Assembly (NCBI GenBank): GCA_016204355.1
Contig: JACQKT010000014.1
Coordinates: forward strand, 1 to 43,920
DNA from: Candidatus Liptonbacteria bacterium
Lineage (GTDB): Bacteria > Patescibacteriota > Minisyncoccia > UBA6257 > 2-01-FULL-56-20
Reading direction: 5' to 3'
DNA length: 43,920 bases
The stretch's first letter is position 1, and each line of letters begins with the position of its first letter. Positions 14,758 through 22,734 of this stretch are shown piece by piece. Under the pieces are notes generated by a model. That model was not told where the DNA came from and did not search any database. It worked only from the letters and a program-made list of their open reading frames with translations. Made by a program: the position numbers and the translations under genes.

Positions 14758-15496
14758 CGTTATAAGCGTCCATAATTATCCACCAACGGATTTTAACGTT
14801 CTCCGCGAAAGTTTTCAAGTAAGCCGAAAATTTTACGCGGGACTCGGCGTTATTAACCCAGTGCACCGGCATCTCTTTGATGCGGTATCCGAAATGCCTT
14901 GCAAGCGCAAGCGCTTCTATGTCGAACCCCCAGCCGTTTACTTTCGATGCCCCGAATATCCTTTCGGCGGATTCTTCCGTGAACACTTTGAATCCGCACT
15001 GCGTGTCCCAAATTCCCGGAACGTTGACCGCCTGTATTATCAGATTGCTGAGTTTGCCGAGAAGCTGCCTGTAAAAAGGCTGGGGAGGATCGAGCCTGCT
15101 GCCCTTGACAGCGCGCGAGCCTATGACCACGTCGAATTTTTCGTTCCCGTTCCCTCCCTGCAAATAAGGAAGCATTTTGTCGAAATGATCTATAGACGTG
15201 GAATTGTCGGCGTCGGTAAAAAGACGGTATTCGCCCTTTGCCAAGAGCATCCCTTGTTTTACGACTCCCCCCTTGCCCTGATTCGTTCTGTTGTCTATGA
15301 GCTTTAGATTTTTTATTGCGGGCGACATCTTTTCGACAACCCCCGCGGTATTGTCGGTCGAACCGTCATTGACAACCAGAATTTCGTATGAATATTTGAC
15401 GCGGCTCAGGCGTTTATCCATATCGACAAGAGTCAGCGGGAGGCGTTCTTCTTCGTTATAAGCCGGAATTATAATGGACAAAAAAGGTTTGGACAT
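14735..15496 (-). CDS. Family 2 glycosyltransferase, polyprenyl-phosphate type
   Basis: A 253-residue GT2 enzyme resembling dolichyl-phosphate beta-glucosyltransferase, expected to move a sugar from a nucleotide sugar to a lipid phosphate at the inner face of the membrane. The signature starts SIIIPAYNEEERLPLTL. The metal-binding motif is FTDADNST (DxD at about 94-97), followed by VVIGSRAVKGS and the acceptor region GWGFDIEALALARHFGYRI. There is no C-terminal membrane segment. The final residues (IANSK) come from a 7-bp tandem repeat. It lies 2 bp after map, so it is in the adk-map operon. The lipid-linked sugar could feed the GT-C enzyme at 33031-34989, but that link is inference. Confidence 0.9.
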   Translation of the reverse strand: MSKPFLSIIIPAYNEEERLPLTLVDMDKRLSRVKYSYEILVVNDGSTDNTAGVVEKMSPAIKNLKLIDNRTNQGKGGVVKQGMLLAKGEYRLFTDADNSTSIDHFDKMLPYLQGGNGNEKFDVVIGSRAVKGSRLDPPQPFYRQLLGKLSNLIIQAVNVPGIWDTQCGFKVFTEESAERIFGASKVNGWGFDIEALALARHFGYRIKEMPVHWVNNAESRVKFSAYLKTFAENVKIRWWIIMDAYNGQIANSK

Positions 15497-15498
15497 TT

Positions 15499-16260
15499 TT
15501 ATATTCTAGTCAAAACTTTCGGCCCGTTTTTCGTTATGGCGAGGGTTTGCTCGAAATGAGCCGAAGCCGAACCGTCGGCGGTGGCAAAGCTGTCGTCATC
15601 CAACTGCTTAATCCTTCCTTTCCCGGCTGCAACCATCGGCTCGATCGCGATTACCATTCCTTCTTTCAGTTCTTCCCCTTCGCCGCGCCTGCCGGAATTA
15701 TAAACGTAGGGATCTTCGTGAAGGTCGCGCCCGACACCGTGCCCGGTCAGGAGGTCTACTACGGAAAATCCTTTTGCTTTCACGCAGTGTTCGATGGCAA
15801 AACCTATGTCGCCCAAAGTCCTGCCGGGACGCGCTTCTTCGATACCCAATTCAAGGGCTTTTTTCGTCGTTTCGATGAGTTCTTTTTTCTTTGCGTCGAT
15901 AGCGCCTACACCCACGGTAACCGCCGCATCTACATAAAATCCTTCGTGCTTCAAACCAAGGTCTATTTTGACGATATCGCCGCTTTTGATGACGTAATCC
16001 GAGGGCACTCCGTGAACTATAACCTCATTCACGGAAACGCATGCGGTCGCCGGATATGCCTTTTTTGCCCCGTGCGGACGGTAATTCAAAAATGCGGGCT
16101 CGCATCCCGCTTCTCTTATCAGGCGGTTGCTTAGCTCGTCTATTTCTTTGGTTTTCATTCCTGCGCGCACACTTTTCGCCGAAGCTTCAAGAACGGACGC
16201 AAGGCGCTTCCCCGCTTCCGCCATTATCTCAATTTCTTCCTCAGTTTTTAAAGTGGACAT
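15499..16260 (-). CDS. map: Methionine aminopeptidase, type I
   Basis: Removes the initiator Met from nascent proteins. The 253-residue pita-bread fold keeps the five metal ligands: the two Asp in KIDLGLKHEGFYVDAAVT, His in GHGVGRDLHEDPYV, Glu in AIEPMV and Glu in SAHFEQTLAIT. There is no N-terminal zinc-finger extension. The 5' end overlaps the adk 3' end by 20 bp, which implies translational coupling. In many bacteria the pair follows secY in the ribosomal protein operon; here it is separate. Confidence 0.97.
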   Translation of the reverse strand: MSTLKTEEEIEIMAEAGKRLASVLEASAKSVRAGMKTKEIDELSNRLIREAGCEPAFLNYRPHGAKKAYPATACVSVNEVIVHGVPSDYVIKSGDIVKIDLGLKHEGFYVDAAVTVGVGAIDAKKKELIETTKKALELGIEEARPGRTLGDIGFAIEHCVKAKGFSVVDLLTGHGVGRDLHEDPYVYNSGRRGEGEELKEGMVIAIEPMVAAGKGRIKQLDDDSFATADGSASAHFEQTLAITKNGPKVLTRI

Positions 16261-16915
16261 TTATTTTTTGAAAAACTCTGTACGGCGGCGGCGTGCCGTC
16301 GATATTTATTATCTTATAACCGCGCTTTCTCAATTTTTCGAAAACCGGCTTGGTGCGGTTTTTGTATTCCTCCAGACGCACTTTTATGGATGCGGGATTA
16401 TCAAGTGTGCGCCTGTAAAGTTTCCCTCCGCAAACGGGGCAGTATTTAGGATTTTTCGACGGATAGAATTTTGTCAAAAGCGGCGCGCCGCAAAAATTAC
16501 AGACGAAACGTTTCGAATTTCTTTTGATGGATTCCGCAACCGGCACATCGATAAAAAAAACATATATATTGCTTCTTCCGTAAAGTTTTTCAAGAAATGG
16601 AGCAAGCTTTTCGGCCTCGTAAGCCGTCCGCGGAGAACCGCTGAAGACAACTCCCCATCCAGCTTTCGCTATGGAAAGAATCTTCTTTTTTATTTCGCCT
16701 ACTACGAAACTCGGCGTAACCAGGCGCCCCGTGTCGAAATTTTTCTTTTCTTTGATAACTGTTTTTTTTTGCCTGTTGACGGGGTCGTTCAGAATCGATT
16801 CCAGGTGCTTCCCGGTATTGAAATGCATGAGTCCAAGTTTGTTTGCCAAAAAATCGGCCTGCGTGCTTTTGCCGCTGCCCGGAACTCCCATTAAAACAAT
16901 AGCCTTTTTAGTCAT
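16241..16915 (-). CDS. adk: Adenylate kinase-like nucleoside monophosphate kinase
   Basis: A 224-residue P-loop NMP kinase. The Walker A is GVPGSGKST (residues 10-18) and the LID carries a four-Cys zinc site (CNFC...CPVC, about 134-158). The NMP-binding part is divergent: the usual TGDMLR reads TGKHLE, so the Arg that holds AMP is Glu, and the usual DGFPRT reads SGSPRT. It could still be the only adenylate kinase, with another AMP-binding geometry, or act on a different NMP. The start is the ATG at 16915; the TTG at 16930 lies in the -10 box. It overlaps map. Confidence 0.88.
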   Translation of the reverse strand: MTKKAIVLMGVPGSGKSTQADFLANKLGLMHFNTGKHLESILNDPVNRQKKTVIKEKKNFDTGRLVTPSFVVGEIKKKILSIAKAGWGVVFSGSPRTAYEAEKLAPFLEKLYGRSNIYVFFIDVPVAESIKRNSKRFVCNFCGAPLLTKFYPSKNPKYCPVCGGKLYRRTLDNPASIKVRLEEYKNRTKPVFEKLRKRGYKIINIDGTPPPYRVFQKINVHFKN

Positions 16916-16928
16916 CGAGAATGACAAC

Positions 16929-16958
16929 ATTATATATCACCAGCCCGGAAATTTACAA
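16929..16958 (-). promoter_or_regulatory. Promoter of adk-map-GT2
   Basis: -35 TTGTAA (16953-16958), 18-bp spacer, -10 TATAAT (16929-16934). The expected leader is only about 7 nt before the ATG at 16915. Confidence 0.7.
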
Positions 16959-17016
16959 TCGGCAGCGAGGAGTAAAGTGAAATTTATTTTCATTTTATAC
17001 GAACGAACCGATTGAA

Positions 17017-17041
17017 GCGATGTCGCTACGCTCGACATCGC
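17017..17041. repeat. Inverted repeat after the copper ATPase gene
   Basis: A perfect 9-bp stem GCGATGTCG/CGACATCGC with a 7-nt loop directly after the stop codon of the copper ATPase gene. No U-run follows on the minus strand, so it is either a repeat element or a weak 3'-end hairpin. Confidence 0.6.
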
Positions 17042-19174
17042 CTAAAGTTTTTTTCCGCGCAGAAGCACGGCGTTAACCGCAACTATAACGGTCGAAAGAG
17101 ACATGAGAATCGCGGCCAGCGCCGGCTCTAAAAGAATTCCTTTGAACGCCAGAACCCCGGCCGCGAGCGGAATGGCAATAACGTTGTATCCCGTCGCCCA
17201 AAAAAGATTCTGTATCATTTTTGAGTATGTAAGTTTCGAGAGGCGGATTATTTTCGCTATGTCGCGAGGGTCGTTGCGCACGAGAATTATTCCTGCCGAT
17301 TCGATAGCGACATTCGTACCTGCACCTATCGCTATACCTAAATCCGCCTGCGCGAGCGCGGGAGCGTCATTGACTCCATCTCCGACCATGGCGACTTTTT
17401 GTCCTTTGCCCTGCAAAACTTTTACCTTTTCCGATTTTTCATGCGGCATAACTTTTGCGAAATATTCGTCGAGACCCAGTTCGCCGGCTACCCATTCGGC
17501 TACATCCACGTCGTCCCCAGTAACCATGGCCGTTTTAACCCCTATTTCGCGGAGAGCTTTCACTGCTTCGCGCGACTCGTCGCGTATAACGTCTGCCATG
17601 GCGAGTGCACCAATCGTTTTTCCGCCGACCATAACGACATTTATGGTCTCGCCTTTTTTTGAAAGAGCGTTTACTTTGTCCTTCAGTTCTCCGCCGACAG
17701 CGCCGTGCTCTTCCGCCAGAGCGATGCTGCCGACGATTATTTCTTCGCCGCCAACTTCCGCCCGGACTCCTTTGCCTGGTATTCTTTGGAAATTTTTTAT
17801 TTCGAACATCCCGAGATTCCTTTTTTTCGCTTCATCGAGCATCGCTTTTGCAAGAGGATGTTCAGAGTGAGCGTTTACAGAAGCGGCGTATTTGAGAACG
17901 TCGGCTTCGCCGCCTGTCGTAACGGAAATAACTTGTTCGACGCCGAATTCGCCCTTCGTCAACGTTCCTGTTTTGTCGAAAAGAACCGTATCTATCCCAC
18001 GGGCGGCTTCCAGGGCAAGACGCTGCTTGACCAAAAATCCGTTCCTCGCAGCCTTAGTTGTGGATATTGACGCGACAAGAGGTATGGCGAGACCCAGCGC
18101 GTGTGGACACGCGATCACAAGAACAGCCACCATGCGGTTGATTGCGAACGCCGCATCAGAAACCGCCAGCCAGGAAACGAGCGTTACGCCGCCCGTTACA
18201 ACGGCGATAATCGTAAGATAATACGCGGCTTTGTCGGAAAGTATCTGTAGGCGCGACTTGGAACTTTGCGCCTCGTTCACAAGGCGCATCACGCCCGACA
18301 AAAACGTTTCTTCTCCGATTTTCGTTACCGCAACACGCAAAGAACCGTCGCCGTTAGTCGCGCCGGCGATAACGCCATCTCCGGCTTTTTTCGTTACCGG
18401 CTTGGATTCGCCCGTTACTATGGATTCGTTGACGTCGGACGTCCCTTCTTCCACGATTCCGTCCGCGGGGATTTTTCCTCCGGGCTTTACAAGAACAATG
18501 TCACCTTTTTTGAGTTCCGACAGCGGAACTTTTTCGGTTCTTTCCCCTCTTACCAGCTCAGCCTCGTCTGGAATGAGTTTCGATATTTCTTTCAACGCGC
18601 TTTGTGCGCCGGAAACGGCTCTCATTTCAAGCCAGTGCCCCAGAAGCATGATGGTGATAAGCGTAGACAATTCCCAGAAAAGCGTATCTGTCCCGCCGGC
18701 AAAAATCACCGCGATGCTGTAGAAATATGCAACGGATATTGCAAGTGCGATAAGCGTCATCATGCCCGGAAGTTTCGCTTTCAGCTCGCGGTAGGCGGAA
18801 GCGACGAATATCCATCCCCCGTAGAAAAATATTATCGAGGAAAGAACGGCGGGCAGATATTGGGAACCGGGAAAAACCGGAGCCCTCCAGCCAAGAAGGG
18901 CCTGTGTTATACCCGAATAAACGACGACAGGAATACTCAAAATAAAACTTACCCAAAACTTCGTCCTAAAAATATTCGTTGAATGCCCTTCGTGCTTATT
19001 GAATCCGCCGCGCTTTTTGTGCGCATCATGCGCATCGCCACCCGTCTTTTTTTCTACGACAAGATTCATTCCGCATTCGGGACAAATCCCCGGCTTATCC
19101 CGCTTTATTTCGGGATGCATGGGACATATATAAGCCGGCACTCCTTCCGGCGCGTTTTCGCGATCGTGATTCAT
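17042..19174 (-). CDS. copB: Copper-transporting P-type ATPase, CopB type (CPH motif)
   Basis: A 710-residue P1B ATPase that exports copper (or silver) across the membrane. In order: an N-terminal heavy-metal-binding motif YICPMHPEIKRDKPGICPEC (about 15-35) and a His-rich stretch (HDAHKKRG, HEGHS); paired N-terminal membrane helices; the phosphatase loop VTGESKPV (about 250); the transmembrane ion site ACPHALGLAIP (about 355), where CPH instead of CPC marks the CopB-like group; the phosphorylated Asp in DKTGTLTKGE (about 400); the HP dipeptide in HSEHPLA; and the hinge GDGVNDAPAL (about 597). It is the last gene of the nine-gene thiol/copper cluster, 24 bp after the DUF5676 gene. No CsoR or CueR-type regulator is seen. 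Confidence 0.95.
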   Translation of the reverse strand: MNHDRENAPEGVPAYICPMHPEIKRDKPGICPECGMNLVVEKKTGGDAHDAHKKRGGFNKHEGHSTNIFRTKFWVSFILSIPVVVYSGITQALLGWRAPVFPGSQYLPAVLSSIIFFYGGWIFVASAYRELKAKLPGMMTLIALAISVAYFYSIAVIFAGGTDTLFWELSTLITIMLLGHWLEMRAVSGAQSALKEISKLIPDEAELVRGERTEKVPLSELKKGDIVLVKPGGKIPADGIVEEGTSDVNESIVTGESKPVTKKAGDGVIAGATNGDGSLRVAVTKIGEETFLSGVMRLVNEAQSSKSRLQILSDKAAYYLTIIAVVTGGVTLVSWLAVSDAAFAINRMVAVLVIACPHALGLAIPLVASISTTKAARNGFLVKQRLALEAARGIDTVLFDKTGTLTKGEFGVEQVISVTTGGEADVLKYAASVNAHSEHPLAKAMLDEAKKRNLGMFEIKNFQRIPGKGVRAEVGGEEIIVGSIALAEEHGAVGGELKDKVNALSKKGETINVVMVGGKTIGALAMADVIRDESREAVKALREIGVKTAMVTGDDVDVAEWVAGELGLDEYFAKVMPHEKSEKVKVLQGKGQKVAMVGDGVNDAPALAQADLGIAIGAGTNVAIESAGIILVRNDPRDIAKIIRLSKLTYSKMIQNLFWATGYNVIAIPLAAGVLAFKGILLEPALAAILMSLSTVIVAVNAVLLRGKKL

Positions 19175-19198
19175 ATTTTTACTTTTTATTGCATTCGA

Positions 19199-19456
19199 TT
19201 ACGTGGTCTGCACGAAACGGTTGTGAAGCCAAGCAAAAACATAAGCAGTAACATAAGTAAGGATAAAGACCTCGATTACTCCGTATATGGCTTCAGGAAA
19301 ACTCACGCCAGCATCAAGGTTAACAAGGTGAACCATCCAGCTGAAAAGCGTGAGAGTCAAATCGGGAGCAAGAGCAACCAGTGCCGCGCAAATAGCTGAC
19401 CACACACCCATTACGGATGCTGCTGCCAAGGCGAATTTTGATTTGTTTAATTGCAT
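19199..19456 (-). CDS. Small two-helix membrane protein, DUF5676-like
   Basis: An 85-residue protein with two hydrophobic helices (about 8-30 and 57-76) and a short basic N-terminus, ending FAWLHNRFVQTT. Its size, the MQLNKSKFALA start and the position of an aromatic WLHN motif after the second helix resemble the DUF5676 family, which is often found beside copper ATPases; the assignment is from memory and moderate. Its function is unknown. It lies directly upstream of the copper ATPase (24 bp) and is presumably co-expressed with it. Confidence 0.75.
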   Translation of the reverse strand: MQLNKSKFALAAASVMGVWSAICAALVALAPDLTLTLFSWMVHLVNLDAGVSFPEAIYGVIEVFILTYVTAYVFAWLHNRFVQTT

Positions 19457-19495
19457 TTTTTTAAATATGTTGCCGGCCTTTAAATATTTTACTCT

Positions 19496-20404
19496 TTACA
19501 CTCCGCAGCCTGCGCCATTCGAGCCGTTAACCGGTTCGATTTGCTCGAGTATTTTCTGGAAACCGGAAAAACTCGAAAATTGATATCCGACTATCTGTTT
19601 CGGATCTGCGTTATCCCACTCAATGCCCCTTTTCTCCAAAAGCCTCGCTATCGCAAAATATGTGTCTGGAAACCAATATGAATTTACCTGAAGCGCGATT
19701 TTATACATTTCGTTTTCCGAAACACCCTGCGATGCCATCAATTCCAAAAGTCCCAGCATCGCCATGCCGTGATTGCAGTCGGGAAAATAAACTGAGTTGT
19801 CGCAACAGGGGCGGTAGATATTCTTACTGACGCTCTCCACCATGCGCTGCTGTTCCGGCGTCAATATAACGAACTGGTGGCGACTGTAGTGCGCCATCGC
19901 GCTTCCGCTCGCTATCGTCCAGCCGCCAGTCGACGCAAAATTCGCTGTGCCGCCGTATCTTGGATCCGCCATCGGTCCTTTTTCGAGAATTTCGTTTTTA
20001 TTCCCAAGTCCAGGCGCCCACAAAAGATTCAGCAAAAAATTGGCGTTTTCCGGCGTTATTTTCAGATTTCCGTTATCCGTTCTTTCAAGAAGTTTCTTTT
20101 CGGATGTGCTCAACCCCCCGCGTGCGGTGTAAATCGATTCCAATTTTTCCTTGTCTATGACTCCGGAACTCACGAGTTTTATCCCGAGGTCTCCCCAGCG
20201 CGCCGGTAAAGCAACGCCGTCCGGCGGAAGAACTTTTTCTTGAAGTGAGGCGTAAACGTTCCCGGTATTGTTTTTCTTCCCATCGAGGTTTGTGGAGTAC
20301 GTAAGAGCCCCGCCGATAATCAGGGCGGATACGGTTATGCTGACCGGCAAGAGATATTTTTCTTTCGGTTTTTCTATTTCTCGATTTTCGATTTTTTCTT
20401 CCAT
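19496..20404 (-). CDS. Membrane-anchored Cys/His protein of unknown function
   Basis: A 302-residue protein I cannot assign to a named family. There is one N-terminal membrane helix (about residues 18-37, LLPVSITVSALIIGGALTYS) and the rest is predicted outside the cytoplasm. The conserved-looking core contains SAMAHYSRHQFVILTPEQQ and RPCCDNSVYFPDCNHGMAML (about 198-217), with three Cys, a His and Met close together, and the protein ends GAGCGV. These residues could bind copper or heme, or be thiol substrates of the neighbouring VKOR/thioredoxin pair. It is mostly helical after residue 110. It lies 16 bp after the thioredoxin gene and 39 bp before the DUF5676 gene. Confidence 0.8.
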   Translation of the reverse strand: MEEKIENREIEKPKEKYLLPVSITVSALIIGGALTYSTNLDGKKNNTGNVYASLQEKVLPPDGVALPARWGDLGIKLVSSGVIDKEKLESIYTARGGLSTSEKKLLERTDNGNLKITPENANFLLNLLWAPGLGNKNEILEKGPMADPRYGGTANFASTGGWTIASGSAMAHYSRHQFVILTPEQQRMVESVSKNIYRPCCDNSVYFPDCNHGMAMLGLLELMASQGVSENEMYKIALQVNSYWFPDTYFAIARLLEKRGIEWDNADPKQIVGYQFSSFSGFQKILEQIEPVNGSNGAGCGV

Positions 20405-20420
20405 ATAATTAAGAATAACA

Positions 20421-20813
20421 TCAATCCCGAACTTTCAGAGGACATCCGCTTTCCGAAGACAGCCTATCCAGCCCCTGCTCGCCCTCGAGCTTTCTGCCGT
20501 CCGGCCCGCCTGCCGGCGAGGCAGGGAATGTCCATGTCGGATAACCGTTTATTCCTGCGGCTATGCATTTATCTGGTTCGTCAGGGCATTCTATGTAGGG
20601 AACGAATCTGAAAGAGCTGCCGAAACGGTTTTTTTCATCCTGGCAATGCGGACACCAGTCTGCGCCGTACATAGTTATTCCTTTTGAAGCGAGGCACTTG
20701 GCGAAAGAATCAAGCTGGCTGTATGTCTTTTCTTTTGGATAAAAAACTAATACGGCTGCTATTATTATCGCCGCGATTCCGATGAACGCGATTGCCGATT
20801 GTTTTTTATTCAT
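20421..20813 (-). CDS. Membrane-anchored thioredoxin-like protein (VKOR partner type)
   Basis: A 130-residue protein with an N-terminal membrane helix (about 7-25) and an extracytoplasmic thioredoxin-like domain with the redox motif WCPHC (about 53-57). A second Cys pair (IECPDEPDKC) and GINGYPTW (the cis-Pro loop) follow, then a final Cys in SESGCPL. This is the domain that is fused to VKOR in many bacteria; here it is encoded separately in the same cluster. A palindromic repeat (20505-20525) adds seven codons (about PASPAGG) between PTWTF and the DGRKLEGEQG segment. The 3' end of the upstream gene overlaps the start by 8 bp. Confidence 0.9.
   Translation of the reverse strand: MNKKQSAIAFIGIAAIIIAAVLVFYPKEKTYSQLDSFAKCLASKGITMYGADWCPHCQDEKNRFGSSFRFVPYIECPDEPDKCIAAGINGYPTWTFPASPAGGPDGRKLEGEQGLDRLSSESGCPLKVRD
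20505..20525. repeat. Palindromic CCTGCC-type repeat inside the thioredoxin gene, copy 2
   Basis: The 21-bp element (CCCGCCTGCC, GGCGAGGCAGG on the plus strand) is GC-rich and self-complementary. It resembles the element at 3665-3684 and, being a multiple of three, keeps the frame open. Confidence 0.6.
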
Positions 20814-21318
20814 CGCAGCAATCCACCAATTTATCGACTATGTCTTTGTACGTCCACGGTTTTTTGTCCTGAGCCGATTCCGAAACAGCCAGTTCTTTGA
20901 AGCCGGCTGCGTCCAATACTTTCAGCCGCACCGCCCAAAAGAGCGAATATGTTTCGTAGGCGCGCCCGAATATTTCTTCCGCTTCTTTTTTCTTGCCGTC
21001 GGAATGAAGCTTAGTCCCAACCTCGATGAGGCGCATCGTCGTTCCAAGAAGGTGCTTTGAGATGCACCATGTTTCGCCTTCGTTCTTGTCCATCATTTTG
21101 GCGAGAAGCTCTTTTCGTATTCCCCGTATCCGATCCAGGAAATCGAAATACTTTGTCTTGCCGGTTTTCGTTCCGGTAAAAAAGAAATGCTCCTCCAAAC
21201 TTATCAGGTTCATTATTGCCAAGCTCAAATCCTCTTCGGTGGAAAGGTCGACACTGCCCGTTTTTTTCATTTCCTCGACTTTTTTTATGATTGATTCGAA
21301 TTTTTCTTTGTCGCTCAT
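20806..21318 (-). CDS. Helical protein of unknown function
   Basis: A 170-residue, apparently soluble, all-helical protein without recognised motifs. Visible features are EDLSLAIMNLISLEEHFFFT (about 29-48), ETWCISKHLLGTTMRLIEVG (about 81-100), a TPR-like stretch GKKKEAEEIFGRAYETYSLF (about 108-127) and a C-terminal vicinal Cys pair (VDCCDE). I have no named family for it. It is held between ccdA (4 bp upstream) and the thioredoxin gene (8-bp overlap), so translation is coupled and a role in the same thiol/copper process is likely. The single Trp-Cys and the Cys-Cys end could be metal or redox sites. Confidence 0.8.
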   Translation of the reverse strand: MSDKEKFESIIKKVEEMKKTGSVDLSTEEDLSLAIMNLISLEEHFFFTGTKTGKTKYFDFLDRIRGIRKELLAKMMDKNEGETWCISKHLLGTTMRLIEVGTKLHSDGKKKEAEEIFGRAYETYSLFWAVRLKVLDAAGFKELAVSESAQDKKPWTYKDIVDKLVDCCDE

Positions 21319-21322
21319 GCTT

Positions 21323-22105
21323 TTAGAGAATAAAGATTATTAATCCTAAGGCGACCATCGCTATTCCTGTCCAAAGGCGCATATCCCTGTTTTCCCTGTT
21401 TTTCCATTCTTTTACTTTCTCCAACAAATCCCTGTCGCTGGCGGCGAAGAGTATTACAACCAACGGCAAAACGAAAATCAGGTTGTAAAAGAGAAGGTAA
21501 CCGAACCCTCTGAAATACGTCGCCTGGTCATGCAGAAGCCCCAGCACCATCAGGTACGGACCGCCCGTGCAAGGGAATTCGCATATTCCGACAAGGGCGC
21601 CGAGCAAAAATGCCGTCGGCGCCGAAGCTTTTTCCATAAGTTCGGCGATTTTGCCGTGTACCGTCTGCGGTATGCGCAGCTTGATCGGGAATGTCGGGAA
21701 AAGAACACTGACAACGTTAATAGCTCCGAATAAAAGGAGTAGTGAAGCTCCGACTTTTGCCATGAAGTGGGGTGTATTGAAGAGATGAAGCGTCTGGATG
21801 ATGCCCAAACCTATCAGAAGATAGATCATGAAGATGCCCGCGATATAAGCGGCCCCTATTTTAATGATTCCCGAGCGAGACGCGCCCAGACTGAAGAGAA
21901 ATGCAATCGTTACAAGAAGAATGGAAAAGGCACACGGGTTGATGCTGTCGAGCAATGCCGAAACCGTAACCAAAGGAAGCAGCCAGCTCCCTTCTCCACT
22001 AAGATTCCAAACGATTTTTGCTCCTAAGCTTTGCGAGTTAAGAAGCGCTACTGCGCCGACAAAAATCGTGGCAATCGAGGCAAAAATAATTATTTTTTTT
22101 CTCAT
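21323..22105 (-). CDS. ccdA: CcdA/DsbD-like transmembrane thiol reductase
   Basis: A 260-residue polytopic membrane protein (about 6-7 helices) that carries electrons from cytoplasmic thioredoxin to the outer face. The two redox Cys sit in the family motifs DSINPCAFSILL (about 56-67) and GICEFPCTGGPYL (about 168-180), symmetrical on the pseudo-two-fold. DsbD alpha and gamma domains are absent, so it is of the CcdA class and needs a separate outer thioredoxin, which the gene at 20421-20813 can supply. It starts 3 bp after the DUF1573 stop. Confidence 0.93.
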   Translation of the reverse strand: MRKKIIIFASIATIFVGAVALLNSQSLGAKIVWNLSGEGSWLLPLVTVSALLDSINPCAFSILLVTIAFLFSLGASRSGIIKIGAAYIAGIFMIYLLIGLGIIQTLHLFNTPHFMAKVGASLLLLFGAINVVSVLFPTFPIKLRIPQTVHGKIAELMEKASAPTAFLLGALVGICEFPCTGGPYLMVLGLLHDQATYFRGFGYLLFYNLIFVLPLVVILFAASDRDLLEKVKEWKNRENRDMRLWTGIAMVALGLIIFIL

Positions 22106-22108
22106 GCT

Positions 22109-22615
22109 TCAAGGAGTAACGTTCGACTTTATTTCGAATTCAAGGTATCCGGAATTCGTTTCGGCGCGGACAACTCTTTGAATCGGGCCGATTCCCGCCG
22201 GACCGTGGGCCGCCGGATCGAATATCACTTCCATTTTCGCTTTTTCCCCGGGTGCCAGCGATTCGCTAATGCCGGCGGCGAAGCCGTGTCCCTGCATGCC
22301 GAAGGGGCCGACGCTTTTGTCGCTTTTTATCAACGTTGCGGAAGTGCACATGCACGAAGTATAGATTCTCCCGATCGTCACGGGCGCTGAACCGATATTT
22401 TCGAACTCGAAGCTGTGCGAAACTTTTCCGTTCGCCATGGAAATCGTTCCGAAATCGAAAGTTTTTTCAGCGGACGCAAAACTTTCGGAAGTATTGTCGG
22501 CATTTTGGCCGCCGGTATCCGCTGATCCGTTGCGCGTACTTGAACCGCCGACGAAGTAAAGAGCGATAATTACAATGACCGTAACCAAAGAATAAATTAT
22601 TGTTGATTTTTTCAT
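22109..22615 (-). CDS. DUF1573 protein, membrane-anchored
   Basis: A 168-residue protein with an N-terminal membrane helix (about 6-22) and one extracytoplasmic beta-sandwich of the DUF1573/ASPM-like type (TFDFGTISMANGKVSHSFEF at about 56-75, then FENIGSAPVTIGRIYTSCMC). The CMC motif followed by TSAT is typical of the family. Its function is unknown; it may serve as an Ig-like scaffold or metal chaperone. The start is the ATG at 22615; an upstream in-frame extension reaches into the preceding gene and is not supported. About 120 bp separates it from the previous gene, and 3 bp separates it from ccdA. Confidence 0.85.
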   Translation of the reverse strand: MKKSTIIYSLVTVIVIIALYFVGGSSTRNGSADTGGQNADNTSESFASAEKTFDFGTISMANGKVSHSFEFENIGSAPVTIGRIYTSCMCTSATLIKSDKSVGPFGMQGHGFAAGISESLAPGEKAKMEVIFDPAAHGPAGIGPIQRVVRAETNSGYLEFEIKSNVTP

Positions 22616-22734
22616 TTTTGATTTAACTGGTTTATTTGGCTTGCTTTCCGGTTCGGAAAACAAAAACCGCCTGACACAAAACACGGGTTGCAAAAGACCG
22701 GCGGAATCAAAAGCTTCCGCGCGCAACCCGCGAA

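Noticed and set aside
17017-17041. Rho-independent terminator after the copper ATPase gene
   Set aside because: A good stem exists but no U-run follows on the minus strand, so it is listed as an inverted repeat instead.
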